Source: Ruminococcus sp. Phil11 (GTDB lineage: Bacteria; Bacillota; Clostridia; Oscillospirales; Ruminococcaceae). From it: a stretch of DNA of 64,000 bases. This document shows positions 25,055-32,803 of the stretch, piece after piece. The notes below the pieces were generated by a model. It was given only the letters and a program-made list of their open reading frames with translations, was not told the origin of the DNA and made no database searches. The stretch covers positions 1 to 64,000 of the forward strand of contig MSGZ01000040.1 of NCBI GenBank assembly GCA_001940925.1, in the 5' to 3' direction. The position numbers and the translations under genes are program-made. Numbering within the stretch: position 1 is the first letter of the stretch; each line of letters starts with the position of its first letter.

Positions 25055-25080
25055 GTTGATAAGGTGATGCGTAGGGTGTG
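25055..25080. other. attR of the mobile element
   Basis: Arm GTTGATAAGGTG (25055-25066, complement of the attL arm), eleven element bases, core GTG (25078-25080), then host ACCGAAGCA. Confidence 0.8.
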
Positions 25081-25893
25081 ACCGAAGCAAACAGCGAATA
25101 CTATCATGTCGTTTTCTCCGGTAAATGTGAGGAAGCAGGACAGGATATCAAATTTGCCCAAAAGAACGGCAAACTCTGCGTGACTGCAAATGTCGCCGCG
25201 CCCCGCATGGATGAGGAGATCACCGCAGAGCTTCAGCGGTTCAACGGCGAATCATGGGAAACAGTTGACAAATGCACCTGTTCCGTCAATGATTATCTTG
25301 AGAATGCAGAGCCGGAAGAAGGCTGGAGCGACGAAAAGAAAGAAGCATTTGATAAGCTGGTCGATACCGTACGGCTTTACGGCAAAGCCTCCTATGCATA
25401 TTTCAACACCCCGGATAATATGCCGGCAGTTACAGACCATTACGTTGATATCCTTCAAGGCGAAAAAGATTACGACGCCTATTGTAAATACAATACCGCT
25501 ACGGCGGAAGATAATTTTGATACGGAAGAAACAGATCTGCTTTCTCTGACACTGAATTCCAGACTCTCCATGCGTTTATACCTTGACGGACTGGCTGAGG
25601 GCGATGAGGCTCAGCTCCGTGATATAAACAAAAATGGTTATCTGTTAGGAAGCTACACTCCGATCACGGCAAAAACCAGCCGGTTCGGTCCCTATTATGA
25701 GATCACAGGCATCTCTCCTCTCAGAATGAATACTATACGTGAGATCTGCTTCAACGGCTTCACCTACCAGTTCACGCCCTTAACATGGTGCTGCCGCATG
25801 AAGGAGTACAGTGAAGAATACAGAGACTATGTGATGGCTGATATTCTGTATGAGTATTATATTGATGCGGAAGCATTCAGCGAAGCAAACTAA
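25081..25893 (+). pseudogene. C-terminal part of the interrupted leucine-rich repeat surface protein
   Basis: 270 codons continuing the domain that begins in the left fragment (LTLTDDLGLNFFATGV then TEANSEYYHVVFSGK). The body alternates hydrophobic strands and acidic loops; LVDTVRLYGKASYAYFN and TGISPLRMNTIREICFNGFTYQF are recurrent blocks in C-terminal domains of Ruminococcus surface proteins. It could be read from GTG 25078, but no Shine-Dalgarno precedes that codon and a secreted domain without signal peptide would be useless. It is therefore the severed 3' half. A 30-codon peptide gene follows 15 bp later. Confidence 0.9.
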
Positions 25894-25908
25894 GAAGGAG
25901 ATTGAATC

Positions 25909-26001
25909 ATGAAAGAAATTTATATTACCCCTGAAGCTGAGATCATTGTATTTGAAGCTGAGGATATAATCACCGACAGTTGGGAGATTACCCCCGCTTA
26001 A
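25909..26001 (+). CDS. 30-residue acidic peptide downstream of the LRR gene
   Basis: ATG 25909 after AAGGAG with ideal spacing; reads MKEIYITPEAEIIVFEAED and ends DSWEITPA. Short peptides beginning MKxxYxxPExExIxF and containing (E)DIIT occur repeatedly in gut Clostridia, often behind secreted proteins; I know of no assigned function. It was probably the second gene of the LRR operon and is now cut off from that promoter by the mobile element. Confidence 0.7.
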   Translation: MKEIYITPEAEIIVFEAEDIITDSWEITPA

Positions 26002-26097
26002 ACGAACAAAAAGCAGGCAGTCCGAAAGGATTGCGCTCATATAGAAGTTTTCCAAAACAACTATAAGCAAAGACCTTTACAGCAGGCTATGAAAAAG

Positions 26098-26132
26098 AAC
26101 AGGCAGTTACTTCGATGAGGTATCTGCCTGTT
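26098..26132 (+). terminator. terminator after the LRR/peptide operon
   Basis: AACAGGCAG (26098-26106) pairs with CTGCCTGTT (26124-26132), with an inner TAC/GTA, then TTCTATTAT. Confidence 0.7.
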
Positions 26133-26154
26133 TTCTATTATAATCTCAATTATC

Positions 26155-26538
26155 TCAAAGGTACGATATATCCGGATGCCTGAACTCCTGGATGAGCTTG
26201 ACATTGCAAAAGCAAACGGAGATCTGCGGAAGGTTATCGCTGCATACAAGAAAGTGGATCTGCTGATCCTTGACGAGTGGCTGATTCGGTGTCTGACGCC
26301 GAATGAGACATATAATCTGCTAGAGATCATTGAAGCGAGGATAGAGCGCTCTATGATTTTCTGTACGCAATACCATGCTGAGGGATGGTACGAGCGACTG
26401 AATCCGGATACCGAAAACGGCAGCCCGATTTGTGACGCAATCATGGACCGGATAACAAACAATGCATATCCTGTCATGATAGACGGAGAAGTTTCAATGC
26501 GGAAAAGGCACGGTCTGCCGGAAGGAGCCGAGCCATGA
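26155..26538 (+). pseudogene. IS21-family istB remnant (C-terminal half)
   Basis: The frame carries the second half of the IstB ATPase/helper protein: [25 protein letters not shown] as the Walker B strand, [16 protein letters not shown]. Homology starts a few codons upstream of ATG 26176 and lacks the N-terminal Walker A part; full IstB has about 250 residues. No istA transposase is present. A remnant of an IS21-like insertion. Confidence 0.85.
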
Positions 26539-26717
26539 CGCTGACAAGGAAAGAACTGGACACGGAATGGCGGACAATGTTCCTGCGCTGCAAAAATCCT
26601 GAAGCGGCTAAGGCTGAAATCCTCACGCTGTTCTCAGAAGAACCCGATGATGAACATCAATGGACGGAACAGGACATCTATGAGCAGTCGCGGAAGATCA
26701 TCCGCAAATACGAATAA
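26535..26717 (+). CDS. 60-residue protein coupled to the istB remnant
   Basis: ATG overlaps the istB stop (ATGA). Charged helical protein with [24 protein letters not shown] small frame after istB is found in some IS21 relatives of Clostridia; role unknown. With istB truncated and istA gone it is probably a relic. Confidence 0.5.
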   Translation: MTLTRKELDTEWRTMFLRCKNPEAAKAEILTLFSEEPDDEHQWTEQDIYEQSRKIIRKYE

Positions 26718-26771
26718 AAGAATCCATATGAGCGGGCCTGTCTGACGTTCTCTCGGGCAGGCTTCCGCTCA

Positions 26772-26858
26772 AGTGCGGTTTTACTCCGGCAGAGTGCGGT
26801 TCTGAGTCCGGCAAGGTGCGGTCGAAAGTCCGTGTCAGTGCAGTTCTGGCGCCGGCAT
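26772..26858 (+). repeat. four imperfect 21-22 bp tandem repeats
   Basis: Copies at 26772, 26793, 26815 and 26837, each close to AGTGCGGTTCTGAGTCCGGC. They follow the istB relic directly and may be transposase-binding repeats of the IS21 right end, which this family carries in multiple copies. Confidence 0.7.
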
Positions 26859-26917
26859 ACACAATTGATGCGAATGTTATTATAGGATTAATTCCTGAAC
26901 GTTCGAGACAGCTTTCG

Positions 26918-27105
26918 CATAATTCTCCTGAACCTGCAAACACTACCAACGGCAGTCAACTGCAAATACCATTGAAAAAAAGGAGAACAGAACGAAATGA
27001 AAGCAACAGGAATTGTACGCAGAATCGATGATTTAGGACGGGTGGTAATCCCGAAAGAGATCAGAAGAACCATGCGGATTAGAGAAGGCGACACCTTGCA
27101 AATTC
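26918..27105 (+). repeat. second copy of the duplicated AbrB/SpoVT 5' region
   Basis: Same orientation and extent as 4911-5095, including leader, ribosome site and first codons; the leader palindrome is here GCAGTCAACTGC. Copies are 22.0 kb apart and bracket the AT-rich accessory region. Confidence 0.8.
26997..27105 (+). pseudogene. truncated AbrB/SpoVT-type regulator, second copy
   Basis: Begins MKATGIVRRIDDLGRVVIPK and keeps the AbrB domain to IREGDTLQI, slightly further than the copy at 4993. The frame stays open for another 120 codons but reads through a CRISPR-like repeat and a terminator and is not protein-like. A broken gene. Confidence 0.75.
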
Positions 27106-27114
27106 GTCACAGCA

Positions 27115-27142
27115 CTACTCCCCGCATCCGCGGGGTTCATCC
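27115..27142. repeat. isolated 28-bp CRISPR-like repeat
   Basis: The 28 bp have a 6-bp palindrome CCCCGC/GCGGGG around ATCC and end GTTCATCC, closely like type I-E repeats (xTxxTCCCCGC..GCGGGGxTxATCC). No second copy is seen at spacer distance on either side and no cas genes are in the window, so it can only be a relic or a coincidence. Confidence 0.35.
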
Positions 27143-27202
27143 CGACACATGGAGGCGGATCGGATCGTTGAAAGCACCCGCGCCGCAGGTTCACGCACAA
27201 CA

Positions 27203-27238
27203 AAAAGCTGCACAGCCTTTTCCGACTGTGCAGCTTTT
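27203..27238. terminator. strong bidirectional terminator
   Basis: AAAAGCTGCACAG and its complement CTGTGCAGCTTTT around a 10-nt loop, T-rich on both exits. It ends the minus-strand membrane protein gene and blocks reading from the accessory side. GC-rich core sequence begins here. Confidence 0.85.
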
Positions 27239-27259
27239 GTTATGCGATCATATTTTTGC

Positions 27260-28234
27260 TTATCCGGCCGGATGCCGGAGCGTATTCCGCAGCACCGCCT
27301 TTTTGCGCAGTCCGGATTCCCGGTACAGATACGACGCACCGACCAGCACGGTGATCCCGCACAGGATCTGGAACGGAAAAACAAGCAGTGCCTGCTCCGG
27401 GATCAGAAATGCCAGGATCGCAACGGCGGACGCAGGCGGCAGCATCAGCCCGATCCGCTTCATGATGCCGTAGACCGCAGGCACCGTCAGGAATGCCGCG
27501 ATGCAGGGCATCAGCGAAAGCCGCACGCAGAGCAGATACCGGAGCACGCAGGCACAGCCTGCACAGAAAAACAGCAGCGCAATCACCGCGGCGGGTCTTT
27601 TGCGTGAGACCGCCTCCGGCTTCCAGAATTCGGTAAACGCGACCAGCAGCGGCGGTGCAGCCGCATACCGAAGATCCAGCTTCAGCGCGGCAAAGATCAC
27701 CGCCGTCACGAGCAGCCAGCGCAGAACAGCCTGCAGAATGCCTGCGGCATCGGGCTTCGGCAGCTTCTCAAACAGCGCATCCGAAAGAATGCCGCAGCGG
27801 ACAAGGATCGCTCGGAGCAGCAGGATCGCTGCGGTCAGAATACAGGCCGCAGCCGTATAAACAGCGGATTCGGTCTGCAGGAGCACCGGCAGCACCGCCG
27901 CCGAGATCATCGGCGCAAAGCTTGTGCGCGAGAGCAGAAACAGCGCGGATGCCAGCAGATAGGCGACACTCATCTGCAGCCAGACCGCCCCCGGCAGCCA
28001 GAGCACGATGCACAGGCCGAGCATCGCACAGACCGCAATCGCAGCAAAGGTATGCAGCGCATCCGTGCGCCATGCGAGCTTCGGCGTCAGCAGCGAACCG
28101 GCCGCGATCGCGGCGACCTCCGGAAAAATGATCTCTTTGTTCTGAAACAGCTCCGCCGCCCCGACCATGCAGCCGATCAGCAAAGCCGCGCAGAGCAGTG
28201 GGACCCATGAAACAAAGCGTTTGCTTTTTGTCAA
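27260..28234 (-). CDS. polytopic membrane protein, family uncertain
   Basis: 324 residues, about ten hydrophobic helices separated by very short loops, positive residues at RKKAVLRN near the C-terminus. A conserved-looking stretch FPEVAAIAAGSLLTPKLAW follows the first helix. The layout recalls HPP-type or FUSC-type membrane proteins, but I cannot place it. Start ATG 28234; monocistronic, convergent with the accessory side and divergent from uppP. Typical GC-rich core codon use. Transport of a small molecule is a guess only. Confidence 0.75.
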   Translation of the reverse strand: MTKSKRFVSWVPLLCAALLIGCMVGAAELFQNKEIIFPEVAAIAAGSLLTPKLAWRTDALHTFAAIAVCAMLGLCIVLWLPGAVWLQMSVAYLLASALFLLSRTSFAPMISAAVLPVLLQTESAVYTAAACILTAAILLLRAILVRCGILSDALFEKLPKPDAAGILQAVLRWLLVTAVIFAALKLDLRYAAAPPLLVAFTEFWKPEAVSRKRPAAVIALLFFCAGCACVLRYLLCVRLSLMPCIAAFLTVPAVYGIMKRIGLMLPPASAVAILAFLIPEQALLVFPFQILCGITVLVGASYLYRESGLRKKAVLRNTLRHPAG

Positions 28235-28342
28235 TTTTCAGCACACTCCTGAAACTTTTTATTTCACAACAGCTTCTATTATAGCACAGCACGGCAAAAA
28301 ATGCAAGGTTCCCCGAAGAAGAAAAACCGCCCCGCCGCAAGC

Positions 28343-28371
28343 TTGACATTGCCGGGAAAATGTGGTATGAT
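28343..28371 (+). promoter_or_regulatory. sigma-A promoter of uppP
   Basis: -35 TTGACA (28343-28348), 17-bp spacer, -10 TATGAT (28366-28371), 37 bp before the start codon. Confidence 0.85.
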
Positions 28372-28408
28372 ATAAAAGTATATCTATGCTTATCATCAGG
28401 AGGAAATT

Positions 28409-29239
28409 ATGAGTATTTTCGATGCAATCATTCAGGCGATCATTCAGGGACTGACCGAGTTTCTGCCCGTTTCCAGCTCCGGACACATCAAGCTGTATCA
28501 GGCAATCACCGGGCAGAGCGTCGAGGAGGGCACCTTCCTGCTCGTGATCCTGCACCTCGGTACGCTCGTGGCGGTCTGCATAGCCTTCCGGGATACGATC
28601 TGGGCACTGATCAAGGAATTTTTCGCGCTCATCAAGGATGTTTTTACCGGCAAGTTCAAGTGGAAAGAGATGAACCCGGAGCGCAGAATGCTCATCATGC
28701 TGTTTATCTCGCTCGTGCTGCTCGTCCCGTTCTACCTCATCAAGGACGTCTTTGAGAACATCACGCTGCCGATCCTCGCACTCTGCTTCCTGTTTACATC
28801 GGTCGAGCTGTTCTTCGCGAGCCGCAAGCGCAATAACAAGAAAACCGCCGGCGACATCACCGTCAAAGACGCCGTCGTGATCGGTCTGTTCCAGTGCGTC
28901 GCGCTGTTCCCGGGTGTCTCCCGCTCCGGCTCGACGATCTCCGGCGGCCTGTTCTCCGGCCTCGAAAAGGAGACTGCCGTCCGCTATTCCTTCGTGCTCG
29001 GCATCCCGGCGATCCTCGGCGGATGTCTGGTCGAGCTGAAAGATCTGCTCGGCGGACAGATCGAGGTCAACCTCGGTGCGACGCTGGTTGGCTTTGTCGT
29101 CGCCGCGATCGTCGGCATCATGGCGATCAAGCTCGTGCAGTGGCTGATCCGTTCCGACAATTTCATCATCTTTTCGATCTATACCTTTGTGATCGCGTGC
29201 GTCACGTTCATTTACTGGCTGGTCGCCGCGAGAGCATAA
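28409..29239 (+). CDS. uppP: undecaprenyl-diphosphatase
   Basis: 276-residue integral membrane enzyme that recycles undecaprenyl pyrophosphate to the monophosphate lipid carrier for peptidoglycan; its overexpression gives bacitracin resistance. Family motifs: GLTEFLPVSSSGH (residues 14-26) and the PGVSRSGSTISGG phosphatase motif (about 168-180). Length matches BacA/UppP. AGGAGG precedes ATG 28409. It shares transcription with ftsK 45 bp downstream. Confidence 0.97.
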   Translation: MSIFDAIIQAIIQGLTEFLPVSSSGHIKLYQAITGQSVEEGTFLLVILHLGTLVAVCIAFRDTIWALIKEFFALIKDVFTGKFKWKEMNPERRMLIMLFISLVLLVPFYLIKDVFENITLPILALCFLFTSVELFFASRKRNNKKTAGDITVKDAVVIGLFQCVALFPGVSRSGSTISGGLFSGLEKETAVRYSFVLGIPAILGGCLVELKDLLGGQIEVNLGATLVGFVVAAIVGIMAIKLVQWLIRSDNFIIFSIYTFVIACVTFIYWLVAARA

Positions 29240-29284
29240 GCTGATAAACAGAGAAACAGATACCCGCGAAAGAAAGGTCACATC

Positions 29285-31972
29285 ATGGCAGAGAAGAAAA
29301 AGACCGGCTCGGCCGGTACAAAAAAGAAAACATCTGCTGCGCCCGCCAAACGCAAGACCGCTGCATCCCGCGGCAGTACCGCGAAAACGACCAGATCCGC
29401 AGCAGGCTCCGCTGCAAGTCAGAAGCAGTCTGAACCGCGGAGCAATCATCTCCGTGCCGTCGGGCTGATCGCGCTCGGCGTGCTGGCGGCACTGTTCTCG
29501 TTCGTTCCGGGCACGAAGGCATGGATGAATATCCAGAACGTGCTGCGCGGACTGTTCGGCATCGGCACGCTGTTTTTGCCTGTTATCCTGATTTATACCG
29601 GCTGGATGATCTCCAAGGAGAAGCGCGTGCAGGCATCCGGCAGCAACTTCTGGGCGATTTTGCTCGTACTGTGCCTCAGCTCCTTTGTGCAGGCATTCTT
29701 CGGCGACCCGCTCGCCGGCACCGAACCGCAGGCCGATCTCACGGCACGCATCGGCAATGCAGTCAAACTGCTCTGGCAGAACGGCAAGGAACTGCGCGGC
29801 GGCGGACTGCTCTCCGGCGTGATCGTCGGGCCGCTGGTCGCTGCCTTTGACGTCATCGGCGCAAGGATCATCATTTCCGTATTCGTGATCGTCGTCCTCA
29901 TGGTGATGACGAACCGCAGCATCCCCGAAATGCTGAAGCTCGCTGCAAAGCCGTTCGTCTGGATCTGGCACGGGATCGTCCGCGCCGCGACAAACGGCAT
30001 GGATCTGATCGACGGCTTTGAACTGGCAGAGGACGAACCCGAGGAGGAACCGGAAAGAAAACCGCTCCCCGACAAGCCGCAGAAATATGTCCGCGGCAGC
30101 AAGCGGGATATCCCGCAGCCGGAGCCGGAAAAGCCGGAGCCCTCCGCACGCCGACGCAGACGGCAGGAGGAAAAGGAGATCGCCTTCATGCTCGATCACA
30201 ATGCCGCACAGCCGCCGGAGATCGACCGGACGGAGCTGCGGAACATCGACATGGATGTGCCGATCTTCAACCACAGCGAACCCGTGCCGGAGGAGGCACT
30301 CAACACCCTGACGCCCGATCTGCAGGACGAAGCCGCAGGCTTCCGCATGTCCCGCGAGGAGGAAGCCTCGCTGGAGGCACTGGCAGAGCAGGCCTCGCTG
30401 GAATCCGATGAGCAGGCAAACCGCCTGCCGTGGCTGGAGAACGACGAGCCCGACGAAAGCGTCTACGAGGAAGAACCGGAGATCCCCTATATCGCGCCGC
30501 GGCTCGAGCTGCTGCACCGTGCGGACAATTCCGTGAACGACGCGGATAAATCCATGGAGCTGCGCGAAAAGGGCAAGCTTCTGGTCGATACGCTGGCAAG
30601 CTTCGGCGTCAGTGTCCGGATCACCGGCATCCGCCGCGGCCCGACCGTCACGCGCTATGAGATCCAGCCCGCAGCGGGCGTCAAGATCGCAAAGATCACA
30701 TCGCTGGCAGACGACATCGGTCTGAACCTCGGCGGAAAATCCGTCCGTATCGAGGCCCCGATCCCCGGCAAGCCTGCCGTCGGCATCGAGGTGCCGAACA
30801 ACACAAAGGATACCGTTTCCCTGCGTGAGATCCTCGAATCCGAGGAGTTCCAAAACTCGCAGAGCAAGCTGACCTTCGCGGTCGGCAAGGATATCGACGG
30901 TCATGTTATCCTCGGCGATATCGCCAAAATGCCGCACATGATCATCGCGGGCACGACCGGTTCGGGCAAATCGGTCTGCACCAATTCCATTATCATGAGC
31001 ATCCTGTTCCATGCCTCGCCGGACGAAGTGCGGCTGATCCTCGTTGACCCGAAGGTCGTCGAGTTCCAGCCCTACGACGGCATCCCGCATCTGCTGATCC
31101 CGGTCGTGACGCAGCCGCAGAAGGCTGCGGGTGCGCTGAACTGGGCTGTGCTGGAAATGGAACGCAGATATATGCTGTGCGCGACCTACGGCGTGCGTGA
31201 CCTGAAAGGCTACAACGCGGTCGCGGAGAAGAACCCCGAGCTGAAAAAGCTCCCGCAGATCGTCATTATCATTGACGAGTTCGCAGACCTGATGATGAGC
31301 AGCGGCAAGGAGGTCGAGGCGGCGGTCATCCGCATTGCGCAGAAGGCGCGTGCAGCCGGCATCCACCTCATTATTGCAACGCAGCGTCCGACCGTGGACG
31401 TCATCACGGGACTCATTAAATCCAACGTCCCCAGCCGCATCGGCATGAGCGTAAAATCGGCAGTCGATTCGCGCACGATCCTTGATACGACCGGTGCGGA
31501 AACATTGCTCGGCAACGGCGACCTGCTGTTCTATCCGAACGGCTGGCGGGAGCCGAAGCGTGTGCAGGGCTGCTTTGTGACCGATCAGGAGGTCGAAGCC
31601 GTCGCGACGTTCTTAAAGAGCAGCGGCGAATCGGTCTACGATACAGAGATCATCGAAGCGGTCGAGCAGGCAATGCCCGCAGCGAAGGGCGAAAAGACCA
31701 GCGACGAGGACATCGGCGAGCTGACCGGTGACGAAGCACTTGTGCTGAAGGCCGCAGAGCTCGCGGTCGATGCCGGACAGCTCTCGACAACGGCACTGCA
31801 GCGGCGCTTAAAGCTCGGCTACGCAAAGGCCGCACGCATTGTGGACGAGCTCGAGGAACGCGGCATCATCGGCCCTTCAGAGGGTGCAAAGCCCCGAAAG
31901 GTCATCATGACGCCCCAGCAGCTCACGGAATGGAAATTACAGCTTGCCTCAAACGGCAGCAAGGTCGAATAA
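29285..31972 (+). CDS. ftsK: FtsK/SpoIIIE DNA translocase
   Basis: 895 residues. Hexameric ATP-driven pump that moves chromosomes through the closing septum at division or sporulation. An N-terminal Lys/Ala/Ser-rich cytoplasmic tail (1-55) is followed by four membrane helices (about 58-205), a long acidic/proline linker, the motor with Walker A AGTTGSGKS (about 554-562) and Walker B VIIIDEFADLM (about 660-670), and a gamma winged helix at about 818-880 (TTALQRRLKLGYAKAARIVDELE) that reads the chromosome polarity sites. Length is typical. Whether this copy is the spore-specific SpoIIIE or the vegetative form cannot be told from sequence alone. Confidence 0.96.
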   Translation: MAEKKKTGSAGTKKKTSAAPAKRKTAASRGSTAKTTRSAAGSAASQKQSEPRSNHLRAVGLIALGVLAALFSFVPGTKAWMNIQNVLRGLFGIGTLFLPVILIYTGWMISKEKRVQASGSNFWAILLVLCLSSFVQAFFGDPLAGTEPQADLTARIGNAVKLLWQNGKELRGGGLLSGVIVGPLVAAFDVIGARIIISVFVIVVLMVMTNRSIPEMLKLAAKPFVWIWHGIVRAATNGMDLIDGFELAEDEPEEEPERKPLPDKPQKYVRGSKRDIPQPEPEKPEPSARRRRRQEEKEIAFMLDHNAAQPPEIDRTELRNIDMDVPIFNHSEPVPEEALNTLTPDLQDEAAGFRMSREEEASLEALAEQASLESDEQANRLPWLENDEPDESVYEEEPEIPYIAPRLELLHRADNSVNDADKSMELREKGKLLVDTLASFGVSVRITGIRRGPTVTRYEIQPAAGVKIAKITSLADDIGLNLGGKSVRIEAPIPGKPAVGIEVPNNTKDTVSLREILESEEFQNSQSKLTFAVGKDIDGHVILGDIAKMPHMIIAGTTGSGKSVCTNSIIMSILFHASPDEVRLILVDPKVVEFQPYDGIPHLLIPVVTQPQKAAGALNWAVLEMERRYMLCATYGVRDLKGYNAVAEKNPELKKLPQIVIIIDEFADLMMSSGKEVEAAVIRIAQKARAAGIHLIIATQRPTVDVITGLIKSNVPSRIGMSVKSAVDSRTILDTTGAETLLGNGDLLFYPNGWREPKRVQGCFVTDQEVEAVATFLKSSGESVYDTEIIEAVEQAMPAAKGEKTSDEDIGELTGDEALVLKAAELAVDAGQLSTTALQRRLKLGYAKAARIVDELEERGIIGPSEGAKPRKVIMTPQQLTEWKLQLASNGSKVE

Positions 31973-31989
31973 ATCAAGGAGGAATCCCC

Positions 31990-32196
31990 ATGAAAAACAA
32001 AAAAGGCAGACTCTTTCTCGCTGCGCTGATGATGCTCGTCAGCATTGCACTCATTATGATCACGACCTACAACATCATCCCGATCAAGCTTGCGGATACC
32101 GCACTGACCCTGCTCGGCGCAGTGCTGTTCCTGCTCGGCACGATCCAGTTTTTCCTCGCAGCTAAAAATAAGAACAAGAAACAGAACAAGACCTGA
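31990..32196 (+). CDS. small two-helix membrane protein
   Basis: 68 residues: basic start MKNKKGR, helices at about 8-28 and 37-57, and a lysine/asparagine-rich tail. AAGGAGG before ATG 31990; 17 bp after ftsK, so probably in the same transcript. No family recognised. Confidence 0.7.
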   Translation: MKNKKGRLFLAALMMLVSIALIMITTYNIIPIKLADTALTLLGAVLFLLGTIQFFLAAKNKNKKQNKT

Positions 32197-32260
32197 AAAC
32201 AGACTGCGTACAGACCGTGAAGAAAGCCGCTGACGCAGTATTTCGGAGAAAGGAGCGGAC

Positions 32261-32803
32261 ATGGCCGATCTGACAAAACACAGCAAATTCCTGAGCCTGA
32301 TCCTGCGGCATCAGCCGGAGACGGCAGGCATTACACTGGACCTGCAGGGCTGGGCTGAGGTCAGGCCGCTGCTCGCCGGAATGCAGAAGGCCGGGCATCC
32401 AGTCACGATGGAAATGCTGGAGGAGATCGTCCGGACGGACGAAAAAATGCGCTATTCGTTCAATTCGGATCACACGAAAATACGCGCCAATCAAGGCCAT
32501 TCGGTTCATGTTGAGCTCGGCCTTGCACAAAAGGAGCCGCCGGAATACCTCTGGCACGGCACCGCGGAACGCTTCCTTGACAGCATCCTTGCGGAGGGAC
32601 TGCGGCCGATGTCGCGGCAGCAGGTGCATCTCTCCGCGGATCCGGAGACTGCCCGGAAGGTCGGGCAGCGACACGGCAAGCCTGTCATTCTGCGTGTGCG
32701 TTCAGGCGATATGCACCGCGACGGTGCCTATTTTTATCAGGCGGACAACGGCGTCTGGCTGACAGACAATGTTCCCGCGGCCTATCTTGATCGCACAGAA
32801 TGA
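32261..32803 (+). CDS. kptA: RNA 2'-phosphotransferase (Tpt1/KptA)
   Basis: 180 residues. Transfers an internal 2'-phosphate of RNA to NAD+, giving ADP-ribose 1'',2''-cyclic phosphate. Conserved blocks: LSLILRHQPETAGI (11-24), the LWHGTAERF strand and HLSADPETARKVGQRHG, with the catalytic Arg/His/Arg set. Bacteria have no tRNA splicing step needing it, so its role is unclear; capping or ADP-ribosylation of nucleic acid ends is one idea in the literature. AAAGGAG precedes ATG 32261. Confidence 0.93.
   Translation: MADLTKHSKFLSLILRHQPETAGITLDLQGWAEVRPLLAGMQKAGHPVTMEMLEEIVRTDEKMRYSFNSDHTKIRANQGHSVHVELGLAQKEPPEYLWHGTAERFLDSILAEGLRPMSRQQVHLSADPETARKVGQRHGKPVILRVRSGDMHRDGAYFYQADNGVWLTDNVPAAYLDRTE

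Larger units (their letters stand above)
11627..25080. mobile_element. 13.45-kb integrative mobilizable element inserted in the LRR protein gene
   Basis: Boundaries come from the split gene: its two halves join in frame at a GTG present at both ends. Inside are a large serine recombinase reading toward the right end, a relaxase-MobC-resolvase mobilization module, small accessory genes, and about 6 kb of cargo (DUF5131, YjbR-like, HxlR, hydrolase, adenylation enzyme, acetyltransferase, radical SAM protein, and probably an epimerase). There is no type IV secretion apparatus or coupling protein, so it would need a helper for transfer; hence IME rather than ICE. The 12-bp inverted repeats CACCTTATCAAC at 11640-11651 and 25055-25066 flank the ends. 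Confidence 0.9.

Noticed and set aside
25078-25893. Separate gene with GTG start right of the mobile element
   Set aside because: No ribosome site, no signal peptide, and the sequence continues the split surface protein in phase.
27115-27142. Active CRISPR array
   Set aside because: Only one repeat is visible and no cas genes are in the window; recorded only as a possible relic.
26997-27473. 158-residue protein beginning with an AbrB domain
   Set aside because: Only the first 36 residues are AbrB; the rest translates a palindrome, a terminator and the reverse of a membrane-protein gene.
28259-31366. 1035-codon open frame on the minus strand
   Set aside because: It lies opposite uppP and ftsK, both certain genes. 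The translation is rich in Arg/Asp/His, as expected for the reverse of GC-rich coding DNA, and has no domain.
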